A DNA stretch of 64,000 bases from Bacteroides sp. (GTDB lineage Bacteria > Bacteroidota > Bacteroidia > Bacteroidales > Bacteroidaceae): contig JALCME010000007.1 in assembly GCA_022648295.1 (NCBI GenBank), forward strand, positions 97,114 to 161,113, given 5' to 3'. The notes under the pieces are model-generated. The model made no database searches, was not told the DNA's origin, and worked only from the letters and a program-made list of their open reading frames with translations. The position numbers and the translations under genes are program-made. Numbering within the stretch: position 1 is the stretch's first letter; every line of letters begins with the position of its first letter. This document shows, piece by piece, positions 43,647-54,400 of this stretch.

Positions 43647-45602
43647 ATGAAAAAGATTAAAACCCTTACAGCAGCTTTGTTAAGCACTGCGTTTGCACTG
43701 AATTTGCAGGCCCAGCAAGTCATGACGGTGGACCTATCCAAGCCGGTCGCCAAGATTCAGCCTGCCATGTATGGCATCTTCTTCGAAGACATCAACTTCG
43801 GGGCGGATGGAGGTTTATACGCCGAACTGGTAAAGAACCGTTCCTTTGAATTTCCCCAACCGTTTGTAGGCTGGGTACCCTTCGGAGATGTAAGCATTGC
43901 CAGCGAAAGCCCCTGTTTTGACCGCAATCCCCATTATGCAAGGATCATTAACGATGGAAGACGGACGCGTGCCGGACTGGACAATGAAGGTTTCAAAGGT
44001 ATCGGACTCAAAGCGGGAGAAGAATACCGTTTTTCCGTCTATGCCCGTACACCCGAAAACAAACCGATGAAGTTATCCGTGCAATTTGTCAATTCCACCA
44101 ACGACAACCTGCTGAAAAAGGAATTTGAAATAACCGGAGATGAATGGAACAAGACAGAGTTTATCCTGAAATCACCATTTACCGATGCCCATTCGCGGTT
44201 ACGCATCGTACTACTAACAAAAGGTACGGTAGATATGGATCACATCTCCCTATTCCCCGTTAAAACATGGAAAGATCGTAAGAACGGATTGCGTGCCGAT
44301 CTGGCACAAGCTCTGTATGATCTGCACCCGGGAGTCTTCCGCTTCCCCGGAGGGTGTATCATCGAGGGAAATACACTGGCTACCCGCTACCAATGGAAAA
44401 ACAGTGTGGGACCAGTGGAAGACCGTCCGCTCAATGAAAACCGCTGGAACTATACCTTCAAGCACAAATTCTTTCCCGACTATTTTCAAAGCTATGGACT
44501 GGGATTCTATGAGTTCTTCCAGCTTAGTGAAGACATTGGTGCCGAACCATTGCCCGTAGTCAGTTGCGGACTTGCCTGCCAATTCGAGAGTAAGGAATTG
44601 GTTCCGTTGGATCAGTTATCCCCCTACGTACAAGATGCGCTGGATTTGATTGAATTTGCCAATGGTCCTGTTACCAGTAAATGGGGAAAAGTCCGTGCAG
44701 ATATGGGACACCCCGCCTCCTTCCACCTCAAGATGATCGGCATCGGCAATGAACAATGGGGTAAGATTTATCCCGAACGGCTGGAGATCTTTGTGAAAGC
44801 CATCCGTGCCCAATATCCCGACATCAAGATTGTGGGTACTTCAGGCCCCAGTGCAAGTGGTGAACGGTTTGACTATCTCTGGCCGGAAATGAAACGCATA
44901 GGCGTTGATTTAGTGGACGAACATTACTACATGAAACCCGACTGGTTCTTTGCCAATGCCTCCCGCTACGACAACTACGACCGTAAAGGGCCGAAAGTCT
45001 TTGCCGGAGAATACGCCGCTCACGACTATGATGCCAATGAACCAAACAGCTACCTGTCCGCTTTATCCGAAGCAGCATTCATGACGGGACTGGAACGTAA
45101 TGCCGATGTCGTGCATCTGGCTACTTATGCACCTCTTTTCGCTCACATAGATGCCTGGCAATGGCGCCCCGATCTAATCTGGTTTGATAACCTCCGTATG
45201 ATGCACACCCCCAATTACTATGTCCAGCAAATGTATGGCATGAATAAAGGGACGGATGTATTGTCGCTCACAATGAACGGAAAGCCGGTTGAAGGACAGG
45301 ATAGTCTCTATGCAACCGCCGCACTCGATGCTCCTACCGGGGAACTGATTATAAAGACGGTCAACAACCGCATGACCCCGGCCAGCATACAAATTCAGCT
45401 GAAAGGCTTAAAGAAGAAGAGTAAGTTGCATTCCGGTCGTTGCACCTATCTGCAATCGGACAATCTGCAGGCAGAGAATACCCTGTCTCAGGAAGTCATT
45501 GTACCCTGCATGCGTCCGGTCACCATAACTCGGGATGATGTGCTAACCGTAGAACTGGCTCCCCACTCTTTTGAGGTTTACCGGTTGCAATTCAGCAAAT
45601 AA
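43647..45602 (+). CDS. GH51 alpha-L-arabinofuranosidase
   Basis: Secreted or periplasmic glycoside hydrolase of 651 aa, signal peptide ending LQAQ. It removes terminal arabinofuranose from arabinan or arabinoxylan. The catalytic acid/base is Glu369 in GIGNEQWG and the nucleophile Glu455 in FAGEYAAHD, both in place. The front (YGIFFEDINFGADGGLYAELVKN, in part) and the CBM-like segment after it are typical of the larger secreted GH51 enzymes. The C-terminal beta-sandwich ends normally. Divergently placed relative to the PUL on the other strand; no arabinan SusCD is next to it. Confidence 0.95.
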   Translation: MKKIKTLTAALLSTAFALNLQAQQVMTVDLSKPVAKIQPAMYGIFFEDINFGADGGLYAELVKNRSFEFPQPFVGWVPFGDVSIASESPCFDRNPHYARIINDGRRTRAGLDNEGFKGIGLKAGEEYRFSVYARTPENKPMKLSVQFVNSTNDNLLKKEFEITGDEWNKTEFILKSPFTDAHSRLRIVLLTKGTVDMDHISLFPVKTWKDRKNGLRADLAQALYDLHPGVFRFPGGCIIEGNTLATRYQWKNSVGPVEDRPLNENRWNYTFKHKFFPDYFQSYGLGFYEFFQLSEDIGAEPLPVVSCGLACQFESKELVPLDQLSPYVQDALDLIEFANGPVTSKWGKVRADMGHPASFHLKMIGIGNEQWGKIYPERLEIFVKAIRAQYPDIKIVGTSGPSASGERFDYLWPEMKRIGVDLVDEHYYMKPDWFFANASRYDNYDRKGPKVFAGEYAAHDYDANEPNSYLSALSEAAFMTGLERNADVVHLATYAPLFAHIDAWQWRPDLIWFDNLRMMHTPNYYVQQMYGMNKGTDVLSLTMNGKPVEGQDSLYATAALDAPTGELIIKTVNNRMTPASIQIQLKGLKKKSKLHSGRCTYLQSDNLQAENTLSQEVIVPCMRPVTITRDDVLTVELAPHSFEVYRLQFSK

Positions 45603-45719
45603 ATAAAAGCCTGTGGAGGGCATCAAAGTTCCAGTTTTTTTAAGCTCATCCTCTCATCATTAGGAAGGAAATGCCGGAAACTGAACTTCCACCACACAGG
45701 AGAGTAATATAAGAAGGAG

Positions 45720-45810
45720 ACTGTTCCGAAAATCTAATTTAAGAAACTCTTATATCAGCTTCGTACAAAGCAGGGATAAGGTTATTAAAAGATTCTTCGG
45801 AACAGTTTTC
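45720..45810 (+). terminator. Terminator behind GH51
   Basis: ACTGTTCCGAA (45720-45730) pairs perfectly with TTCGGAACAGT (45796-45806) around a 65-base loop, and T-rich sequence follows on the plus strand. The loop is long, so this is only a likely terminator. Confidence 0.55.
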
Positions 45811-45817
45811 TTTTGTA

Positions 45818-45907
45818 ATCAAAGCAATCTTTCTTCCTTCATCAAAGCAACCTCTATATCTCCATCAAGAAAGACTTTCCTCTTTATCAAAACAGTTTCT
45901 TCCTTAT
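45818..45907. repeat. Degenerate 22-23 bp tandem array
   Basis: Four units start with ATCAA at 45818, 45841, 45864 and 45886 (steps 23, 23 and 22 bases), with pyrimidine-rich tails. It lies in the convergent 373-base GH51-GH3 spacer, which has no gene. Confidence 0.65.
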
Positions 45908-45975
45908 AAAAGAAGGAACTATTTAAGTTAGATACCAAGGGGGAGCTTAATTGAAATTCTTACTTGACTACCGCT

Positions 45976-48312
45976 TTATTTCAATAGCACCAACTTCTCC
46001 TGACTTTTAAGACTATTGCTCACCGCCTTTTTGAAGCCCTTGACTTTCAGAGTTACCTCTCCTTTCATATCACGACTGGAAGCCCCTATTTTAAAGGCAT
46101 AAACTCCGCTATCAACAACCCATGCACTCTTCTTCTCGCTAAACGAAGCCAGAGCCTCCAAAGGAACACTCAACGTCAATACCTGACTCTCACCAGGCTG
46201 CAACACTCCTGTTTTTCCGAAAGCCTTTAATTCCTCCGCAGGTTTGTTCAGTTTGCTCTTAGGAGCCGTCACATACAATTGTACAGCCTCTTTCCCGGCA
46301 AATTTACCGTTATTAGTCACCTTGACACTTACTTTACATACACTGCCGTCATTTTTCCCCTTTATCCCGGAATAGCCAAAAGTGGTGTAAGATAGTCCAA
46401 AACCGAAAGGATAAGCAACCGCTTTACCAAAGGTATCAAAATAGCGATACCCCACGTAAATATCTTCTTCATAATCAGTATAATCAATATTCTTGCGATT
46501 CTGCCCTTCCACCTTTTGTTTCATAAATGACTCCATATTTATAGCAGCAGGAGTATCCATCGGGAAGTTTTTAGAAGAATAAGCATCATCCACATTTATG
46601 GGGAACGTCATCGGTAGCTTTCCCGATGGGCTTTGTTTCCCGCTAAGTACATCCACAATACTATTTCCACCTTCCTGTCCCACCTGCCATGCACAGAGAA
46701 TGGCATCCGGCTCCTTATCCCATGATTTTGTTTCTATTACACCGCCAATATTCAGCACAACCACGACCTTCTTACCTTGACTGTGATAGGCATTACAAAC
46801 CTCTTCTATCAACTGCGCCTCTTCATTGGTCAGTTTAAAATTACTACGGCTACGATCTATAAATTCACCGGAAATCCGTCCGATGGTAACCAGTGCAATA
46901 TCATTTTCCACTGATTCCTCTTGCAATTCCGTGGCGGAAGGAACCAATTCAGTCAGACGTGGAGGAGCAAACATGGCCAGCTGATCAAAACTCCCTTCAC
47001 GCTTATTTTTCTTCTTAGCCTCGTGAGCATAGCTCTGGTAGCGAGCCAGTATATTCTTGTCAACCACATATCCTGCGTTGCGAAGTCCTTCTATTAGTGA
47101 AACCGTATAAGCACTGTTCACATTACCTGATCCTGTTCCTCCCGGAATAATATCATAGCTGGTACAACCATACGCTCCTACCCGATGGATCACTTCCGGC
47201 ATAGGCAATGCCGCATCATTTTTCAATAGCACCATTCCCTCTGCTGCCGATTGGCGCGTAAGAGCTGCATGTCCTTGTAAATCGGGTTTATTAGAGGCCT
47301 TATATCCCTTAAAGTGAGGAGTTTTAAGTATCAATTGCAAGATGCGTTTAACGTTCCTGTCAAGAATGCCTTCATCCAACCGACCTTCTTTCACTGCATT
47401 CAGAATGTCTTCATATTGCTCGGTTCTCCCCGGTTGCAACATCTCATTACCGGCTTCCATTTGTGCCACGGCATCTTTTCCACCAAACCAGTCGGTCATT
47501 ACCATGCCCTGATAACCCCAGTCATTACGCAGGATGTCCGTCAACAAATCTTTTCGTTCGGAAGTATATGTACCGTTCAACTTATTATACGAAGTCATCA
47601 GGGTCCATGGGTCGGCTTCCTTTACTACTATTTCAAAACCTTTCAGGTAGATTTCACGCATGGCACGCTGACTGACGCGGACATCATCCCCATTCCGGTT
47701 TGTTTCCTGATTGTTAGCAACGAAATGCTTAACCGAAGTACCAACCCCATTGCGCTGCACCCCTTCCACATACGCTGCCGCAATCTTACCGGACAGAAGC
47801 GGATCTTCGGAATAGTATTCAAAATTTCGTCCGCATAACGGATGACGATGAATATTTAGTGCCGGAGCCAACAGAACGTCCGAACCGTATTCCAACACCT
47901 CTTCGCCGATAGCATTACCCACCTGCCGGACGAGATCCACATTCCAGGTACTCGACAAAGCCGTACCTATTGGAAAGTGAGTACAATAATACGTCTTACT
48001 ATCAAAATCACGAATCGGATCAATACGAAGACCAGCCGGTCCGTCGGAAAGAATAACGGCCGGAATACCAAGCCGGGGAACGGGATACGAAGTACCCGCC
48101 GTCCCGGGTAACAGTGAACGGGTGGACCCAATGACAGGAGCATTACCCGAAAGTCCGTCCATACCCGTACCAATACACAAATGCACTTTTTCTTCAAGCG
48201 TCATCGCCGCTATCACCTCGTCTATATTATCCACCTTTAGTTGAGGAGGATTCTGTGCTAAAAGTGTGGCCGAAAAGAATACACCGACCGAAAATGCCAT
48301 TATATTTTTCAT
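45976..48312 (-). CDS. GH3 beta-glucosidase/xylosidase-type enzyme
   Basis: Glycoside hydrolase of 778 aa with signal peptide (LLAQ). The N-terminal barrel carries MVMTDWFGG with the nucleophile Asp at about residue 274; GRNFEYYSEDP and KHFVANNQETNR are also family 3 features. The C-terminal part includes the second GH3 domain (GGVIETKSW; QVGQEGGNSIVDVL) and a fibronectin-III-like domain. It is the last gene of the PUL operon, 12 bases behind the GH30 gene, and probably turns the released oligosaccharides into glucose in the periplasm. Start: the ATG one codon after an upstream TTG. Confidence 0.93.
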   Translation of the reverse strand: MKNIMAFSVGVFFSATLLAQNPPQLKVDNIDEVIAAMTLEEKVHLCIGTGMDGLSGNAPVIGSTRSLLPGTAGTSYPVPRLGIPAVILSDGPAGLRIDPIRDFDSKTYYCTHFPIGTALSSTWNVDLVRQVGNAIGEEVLEYGSDVLLAPALNIHRHPLCGRNFEYYSEDPLLSGKIAAAYVEGVQRNGVGTSVKHFVANNQETNRNGDDVRVSQRAMREIYLKGFEIVVKEADPWTLMTSYNKLNGTYTSERKDLLTDILRNDWGYQGMVMTDWFGGKDAVAQMEAGNEMLQPGRTEQYEDILNAVKEGRLDEGILDRNVKRILQLILKTPHFKGYKASNKPDLQGHAALTRQSAAEGMVLLKNDAALPMPEVIHRVGAYGCTSYDIIPGGTGSGNVNSAYTVSLIEGLRNAGYVVDKNILARYQSYAHEAKKKNKREGSFDQLAMFAPPRLTELVPSATELQEESVENDIALVTIGRISGEFIDRSRSNFKLTNEEAQLIEEVCNAYHSQGKKVVVVLNIGGVIETKSWDKEPDAILCAWQVGQEGGNSIVDVLSGKQSPSGKLPMTFPINVDDAYSSKNFPMDTPAAINMESFMKQKVEGQNRKNIDYTDYEEDIYVGYRYFDTFGKAVAYPFGFGLSYTTFGYSGIKGKNDGSVCKVSVKVTNNGKFAGKEAVQLYVTAPKSKLNKPAEELKAFGKTGVLQPGESQVLTLSVPLEALASFSEKKSAWVVDSGVYAFKIGASSRDMKGEVTLKVKGFKKAVSNSLKSQEKLVLLK

Positions 48313-48324
48313 CAATATCTAAAA

Positions 48325-49845
48325 TTAGGGATTAATAATCAATGTATTAAAAGAGTGTGCGGGAAGTGCCGGCCGGATATTCTTTTCCCCCACCCGGACT
48401 TCCACACTCAATGACTTGTCTGTCTGATTAGCTAAAAGCACTGCAATCGTTCCATCAGTATTCAGAAAAGCAAGAACATTACGGAAACCGCCAGATAAGA
48501 TCAGCCGTCTTGCCCCGGGATGAACATAATGACTGGCATGCTTCAACACATAATACTCGGGGGTGAAGCAAAAGGTACGATTGGTTCCGTTCACAGTTAC
48601 CAATGAATTTTGCCTCCATCCCCACCGGCTAATACCACCATCAAGCAAAGACGTATTCCAATAGTCATAAACCTGCACTCCGTTATTTAAATAATGCCTC
48701 ATTAAGTTCCATGAATATACAGCCCCTTCCCAATCATTCAGTCCGTTGCCGCATTCCTGTTCGGTTTGGTAGAACTTCAAGTCGGGATGTTCTTTCCAGA
48801 TCAACGGCAAAGCACCTTTCCCCGCCCATTGAAAGCCACAGCCTTTAATATAACGGGCTGCTTCCGGATCAGAGAGTATGCTATCCGTCAATGCAACATT
48901 AGCACGCTCTATTGTACCTAAAAACACCTCCACACCCTTACTCTGCATTTCCGGGCCGAGATACTTACCGATAAAACGGGCTAGCGAAGCGGTCTTCCAG
49001 CAACAACTCGGAAATACTTGAGGCGAGTTAAACTCATTCTGGGGCATAACCATTGCAATGTCAATGCCTTCCGCCCGGTAAGCATCAATAAACGCTCCGA
49101 AGTAACGCGAATAGGCTTTCAAATAGACATCCTCCTGAATAAACCCATCACTTCCTTCGTGCCCTTCCCGATCTGCAGGAAGCCCGTTATCCACCACTTC
49201 CATTCTAAGACGGGAGCGATTATTACTTGATTCCTGCTTGCCACCATCCTCACTCCCGTGCTCTTTCATAAAAGCCCGCATCCGCTCCATCATACGTTCC
49301 GACGACACACAGGCATAATGCTTGTTGTATTTCATCCAGGAAGGAGGAGACCAGGGAGAAGCCCATAATTTTAACGCAGGATTATATCGCTTTGCCGCTT
49401 TGATAAAAGGAATCAATGTTTCCTCATCATGGGCTATGGAGAAATGCTTCATCCCAAAGTCTCCTTCTGTCTCATCATACGAATACCATTCCAAACTAAA
49501 ATCATTTGCACCCACGGGCATACGGCAAACCGTAAAACCGGCTCCTTCAGGAGTAAACATCTCCCGTAGTATACTGTCACGCACGGTTTTATCGAGACAA
49601 TTCAGGGAAGTCCACCCCAACTCATTGAAACAAGCCCCGAACCCATCAATTGTCTGTGCCGTCCGCAACGTATCTATCATAAGCACACTATCCGGTTCCA
49701 GCCCCGCTTCTTTCTCCACATCACGTTGCTGCCAGAATTCTTCGGGGGTTGTACAGACCCATTCCGTTTTCATTCTCCCGGAAGTACAGGCGGTCATAAG
49801 ACCGCCCAAACATCCTAATAAAAATATACTGGTTTTTATCTTCAT
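48325..49845 (-). CDS. GH30-family endo-glucanase lipoprotein
   Basis: Glycoside hydrolase of 506 aa, predicted lipoprotein (LMTACTSG), so probably on the cell surface. The acid/base is Glu271 in MPQNEFNS, the nucleophile Glu362 in YQTEQECGN; FGACFNELGW and SPWSPPSWMKYNKHYAC are typical of subfamily 3-like enzymes, which include endo-beta-1,6-glucanases. A segment of about 30 polar residues near 195-225 (SEDGGKQESSNNRSR) interrupts the usual spacing before NGLPADREGHEG. The combination with GH3 and SusCD suggests fungal or algal beta-1,6-glucan, but the exact linkage is inferred. Confidence 0.9.
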   Translation of the reverse strand: MKIKTSIFLLGCLGGLMTACTSGRMKTEWVCTTPEEFWQQRDVEKEAGLEPDSVLMIDTLRTAQTIDGFGACFNELGWTSLNCLDKTVRDSILREMFTPEGAGFTVCRMPVGANDFSLEWYSYDETEGDFGMKHFSIAHDEETLIPFIKAAKRYNPALKLWASPWSPPSWMKYNKHYACVSSERMMERMRAFMKEHGSEDGGKQESSNNRSRLRMEVVDNGLPADREGHEGSDGFIQEDVYLKAYSRYFGAFIDAYRAEGIDIAMVMPQNEFNSPQVFPSCCWKTASLARFIGKYLGPEMQSKGVEVFLGTIERANVALTDSILSDPEAARYIKGCGFQWAGKGALPLIWKEHPDLKFYQTEQECGNGLNDWEGAVYSWNLMRHYLNNGVQVYDYWNTSLLDGGISRWGWRQNSLVTVNGTNRTFCFTPEYYVLKHASHYVHPGARRLILSGGFRNVLAFLNTDGTIAVLLANQTDKSLSVEVRVGEKNIRPALPAHSFNTLIINP

Positions 49846-49856
49846 ATTCTATCCGG

Positions 49857-51422
49857 TTAATAACCTGTATTTTGTTTAATATAGGGGTTTACACTCATTT
49901 CCGTGTCAGGAAAAGGCATCAGCACATTATAGGATTTAAAGCCTGCATTCGGATTGGTGTAGAACTGCTCCACGCCGTTTTCATACGTTCCCAATGACGT
50001 TTTCTTTCCTGCATCCTTCAATGTGGCTTCGGCTTCACCCCAACGAACCAAATCCTGAAAACGGACGGACTCAAAAGCCAATTCAAGGCGGCGCTCCTTT
50101 TTGATTGCTTCAAACAAAGCATCTCCCGTATCCTCCACATCGGACAATCCAACCCTCAAGCGTACCTCATTAAGGTATTTTTGAGCCTTGGTATCATCGG
50201 GATTCGGTTGACGGTTATAGGCTTCGGCTGCCATAAGCAAGACATCCGCATAACGAATAATACGGAAGTTAGTCCCGGCAATGGTATGATAACTCTCATT
50301 CGATTCAGCAATCTCATCCACATAAGCTCCGTATTTGGTACGTACCAATCCATCACATCCATAAGGAATAGAGCCATCGGAAGCACGAATTGATGCTCCG
50401 TATTGTGCCAAGTCCTCTTCGTTCAGTACCGTAGCTTTTTGTCTCACCTCATCACCGGCTTCTATAAAAGCTTCACGCAGCCCCTTCTCCGGGCTTACAA
50501 ATCCCCATCCGGTTTCAGACAGCCCCGTACTTCCGGCTGTAAAGTATCCCGAACGCGGTCCGCAATAAGCCACGATACAAGTACTCTCCAATACTTCCTT
50601 CAGATCGTCCGAGTATGAAATTTCAAAAACAGACTCAATGCCAAATTCGGAAGCCTTACGCGTGATCTGCGAATAATCGGGATACAAATCATATTCATGG
50701 GTATTAATCAATAAATCAAACTCAGTAGCGGCATCGGCATATTTCCGTTCAAACAAATAAGCCTTTCCCAATAAAGCCTGAGCCGTTCCTTTGGAAACCC
50801 GTGCCTTATTGGCCGCACTCTGCTTACTCTTCAGGGGAAGGACATCAATAGCGTCTTTCAGATCCTGTTCAATCTGCGCATACAGAGCATCCACCGTAGA
50901 ATTCGGTTGGTTATAGTTCCCGGCTTCCAGTGGTTCGGTAACCAACGGCACCGTTCCCCATAAAGTTACTAATTCAAAATAAGCATAAGCCCGCAAACAT
51001 TTGGCTTCAGCTACACAAAGCGTCTTGGTTTCAGTATCCGGTGTCACCTTCTGAATGACGATATTAGCACAATAAATCATCTCATAATACTTGGTATACA
51101 TATTCTTCAGTACACCGTTCGAAGCAGCTATATCAAATTCATTCAGCTCATTTCCATCGCTATTGTCACTTCGCCCGCCACCTCCGGCCTGTGCGTCATC
51201 CGACAGGATATTCTTGTATTCAAAAGTAGAGAGATTTTCAGATTGCAGCATATCATAAATGGCAAATACAGCCTGTTCGGCCTCAGCATCTGTTTTATAG
51301 AAATCTTCTTGCGAAGTCACTCCCCGCTCCGTGGTATTCAGAAAGTCATCACAACCCGTAGCCATCCATGATACCATGGCACACAAGGCCAAAGTTTTTA
51401 TAGGGAATAGATTTGTTTTCAT
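49857..51422 (-). CDS. susD: SusD/RagB-family glycan-binding lipoprotein
   Basis: Surface lipoprotein of 521 aa (lipobox MATGCDDF) that caps the SusC transporter and binds its oligosaccharide. The TPR-like helices (AEAKCLRAYAYFELVTLWG; KARVSKGTAQALLGKAYLF) and the C-terminal RRLELAFESVRFQDLVRWGE are diagnostic. Encoded 21 bases after SusC and 11 bases before GH30 in one operon. The ligand cannot be read from sequence. Confidence 0.95.
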   Translation of the reverse strand: MKTNLFPIKTLALCAMVSWMATGCDDFLNTTERGVTSQEDFYKTDAEAEQAVFAIYDMLQSENLSTFEYKNILSDDAQAGGGGRSDNSDGNELNEFDIAASNGVLKNMYTKYYEMIYCANIVIQKVTPDTETKTLCVAEAKCLRAYAYFELVTLWGTVPLVTEPLEAGNYNQPNSTVDALYAQIEQDLKDAIDVLPLKSKQSAANKARVSKGTAQALLGKAYLFERKYADAATEFDLLINTHEYDLYPDYSQITRKASEFGIESVFEISYSDDLKEVLESTCIVAYCGPRSGYFTAGSTGLSETGWGFVSPEKGLREAFIEAGDEVRQKATVLNEEDLAQYGASIRASDGSIPYGCDGLVRTKYGAYVDEIAESNESYHTIAGTNFRIIRYADVLLMAAEAYNRQPNPDDTKAQKYLNEVRLRVGLSDVEDTGDALFEAIKKERRLELAFESVRFQDLVRWGEAEATLKDAGKKTSLGTYENGVEQFYTNPNAGFKSYNVLMPFPDTEMSVNPYIKQNTGY

Positions 51423-51443
51423 ATTCTATGTTATTTTTAGGAG

Positions 51444-54400
51444 TTAAAAAGAAAGAGATAGTCCAAATGTCACCTTTTTGGAATTAGGAAAGAATCCACG
51501 GTCCACTCCAATGCTGTTATTATCCGAAGTAGAAGCTTCCGGATCCATCCCCTTATAACCGGTGAAAGTAAAGAAATCATCTAAAGACGCATATATACGC
51601 AGATTGGAGATGTTCACTTTTTGCATTAAAGCCTTTGGCAAAGTATATCCCACCTGTATTTGCTTGATCTTCATGTACGAACCGCTAAATACCATCATAT
51701 CACTACACCAGAAGTTGGTATTGTTTGTTTGATAAGTAGCCGAAGGGTACTTGGCTTTTGAGCCGGAATCCGTCCAACGCTTTTCATAAAACGTAGCCAA
51801 TTTATTTGTCGTGGGACGATCTGGACGCCGGACACCGTATAAGACGTCATTACCCACAGAACCATTAATAAACGTAGTCAGATCAAATCCTTTATACTCC
51901 ACATTCAAGGTAATACCGTAAGTAAAATCAGGAATCGCACTTCCTATCATGGTATAGTCGCCACTATTGATACTGCCGCTTTTATCCATATCCACAATAT
52001 TCACATCACCATCCGCAGTAAGCCCATTAGTTTTGTATCCACGGAAGTACCATACCGGATACCCTTTTTCAAAGGCAGTGGTCGGTTCCCAGCTCTTTAG
52101 TGACACCCCGTTAAGACGGTCAATCGAAGGATCAAGATAAGTCACCTCATTACTCAATGTGGAAAGATTGGCATTGATGCTGTAAGAAAGCTCATTCACT
52201 TTGCTACGCCATCCCAATTCAAAATCAAAACCTTTGTTCAATACATCTCCTCCATTTATAGGCGAAGCTGTATTTCCAGCCTCAAGAGCAGGAGTATTAG
52301 TAGTAATCAAATCCTTGGTCTTCTTATGATAATAATCCACTCCAAGAGTAAGGCGATCATTGAACAGTCTTAAATCCAATCCCAAGTCGAATTGCTCGCT
52401 GGTTTCCCAAGTCAGGGAATAGTTACCCAAGGAGGAAGGATACGCAGCATTGGCAAAATGACCATCCGCCAGCGGATAGAGATAGGAAGCATTGATATAT
52501 GCCCAGGTCAAATAGCTCAATCCCGAACCCGAAGAAGCAATATTGGAAGCATAAGAGTACGAGTCCAAATTACTTAAACTACCATTCTGTCCCCAACTGG
52601 CACGGACTTTTACATAATCAATCAGTGTGTTTTTAGGAAACCATGACTCCTGGGATGCAACCCAACCTACCGATACGGCGGGAAATGTTCCCCAACGTTT
52701 ATCTTTAGGTAAAATAGATAAGCCTGCACCATCATAGCGGAGTGTCGCTTCAAACAGATATTTATTCTCATAGTCATAGTTCACACGTCCGAAGAAAGAA
52801 GACTTACGGTCCTGTAAAGTTGTCCCCCCTACATTCGAACCGCTTTGTGAAGACACAAAATCCAGATCGGCGTACGATTCCTCATCTTTTAATAAAGGAT
52901 ATCCCGAAGCCAATACCGTTTTATGTTCATTTTCCGAAATTGCCGTACCCAACATCAGCGTGAAATTATGCTTCCCGATGCTTTTGATGTACGAAGCATA
53001 ATTTTCCCATTGCCAATAAGTAGTGGTGGCATCCGATTCACTAACAGATGCCGTATTGTTATTCATTTCAGAATTATAGAAGAACTCCGGTTTATAAACG
53101 TGGGCGTTATATTGATTGAAACGAATCCCCAACTTTGAAGTGAACGTAAAGCCTTTGAAAGGAGTCAGGTCAAGAGCGATATTGCCCATTAGCGAACTGT
53201 TAGTGGTTTTAGTCTGCATTAAATTACGCTGCACTAACGGATTGATACATTCCCCGGTGACATACTGCGATATTCCATAATAATTACCGTTCTCATCTTT
53301 CATCAAGTTGTTTCCCGCATCCAACAAACTTTGTACATGGTTGGGCAAGGTGCTGCCATAGGTCACGGGAGTAAGCGGATCCATCATCAACGCATTAGAG
53401 ATTACACCTCTCGACTCGTCATTTTCATTAAAAGAGGTTTTAGTGGAGCGGTTCAACTGAAGGCTATTGCTTACTTTCAGCCACTTGGTGGCTTGCACAC
53501 TACCGTTGAACATGCCGGAATAGCGTTTATAATTATCCTGATCGCCCACCACAATGCCTTTCTGATCCAGATAAGACAAAGAAGCAAGATAAGTCACTTT
53601 ATCATTCCCTCCGGAAATAGACAGATTATGCTTCATCATAGGTGATGCTTCAAAAGTTTCGTCAATCCAGTCGGTATCCACTCCATTGGCTGTTGTACTG
53701 CTACTTATCAGATTAGATTCCTTCATGTAAGTAAGGTATTGCGAAGCATTCATCAAATCGGCCGACTTGCCCAAGCTCTGGATGGTGTACTGAAAATTGT
53801 AGTCCACCTGTGTATGCCCCGACTTACCGGTCTTAGTCGTAATCAGCACAACTCCATTACCACCTTCGGCACCATATATGGCAGCGGAAGCACCATCTTT
53901 AAGAACTTCCATACTGACTATATTGGTTGGCTCCAACGTACTAATATCAGTGGTACGCAAGCCGTCCACAATATAAAGAGGATCGGAATTACCATTCGAG
54001 CTATATCCACGCACCCTGATCTTTATCCCCGATCCCGGTGCACCGGAAGATGAGAGGACCTGAACCCCCGACGTCTTTCCTTGCAAAGCTTGTTCGGGAC
54101 GGGTATTGGAACTGATCATCATATCTTCCGCTTTAACAGACGAAATGGCTCCTGTTACCACACTCTTCTTCTGCACTCCATACCCCACTACAATCACTTC
54201 GTCCAGTGATTGGGTATCTTCTATCAATATAATTTTCATGTGAGCGGTAGCGGGATGCTCCTGAGTAACATAACCGATATAAGAGAATATCAGCATAGCT
54301 TTATCTGTAACAGTTAGTTTAAAATTACCATCCAAATCGGTAACCGTACCGTTAGCAGTACCTTTTTCCTGGATAGTTGCTCCTATAACCGGAACCTTTT

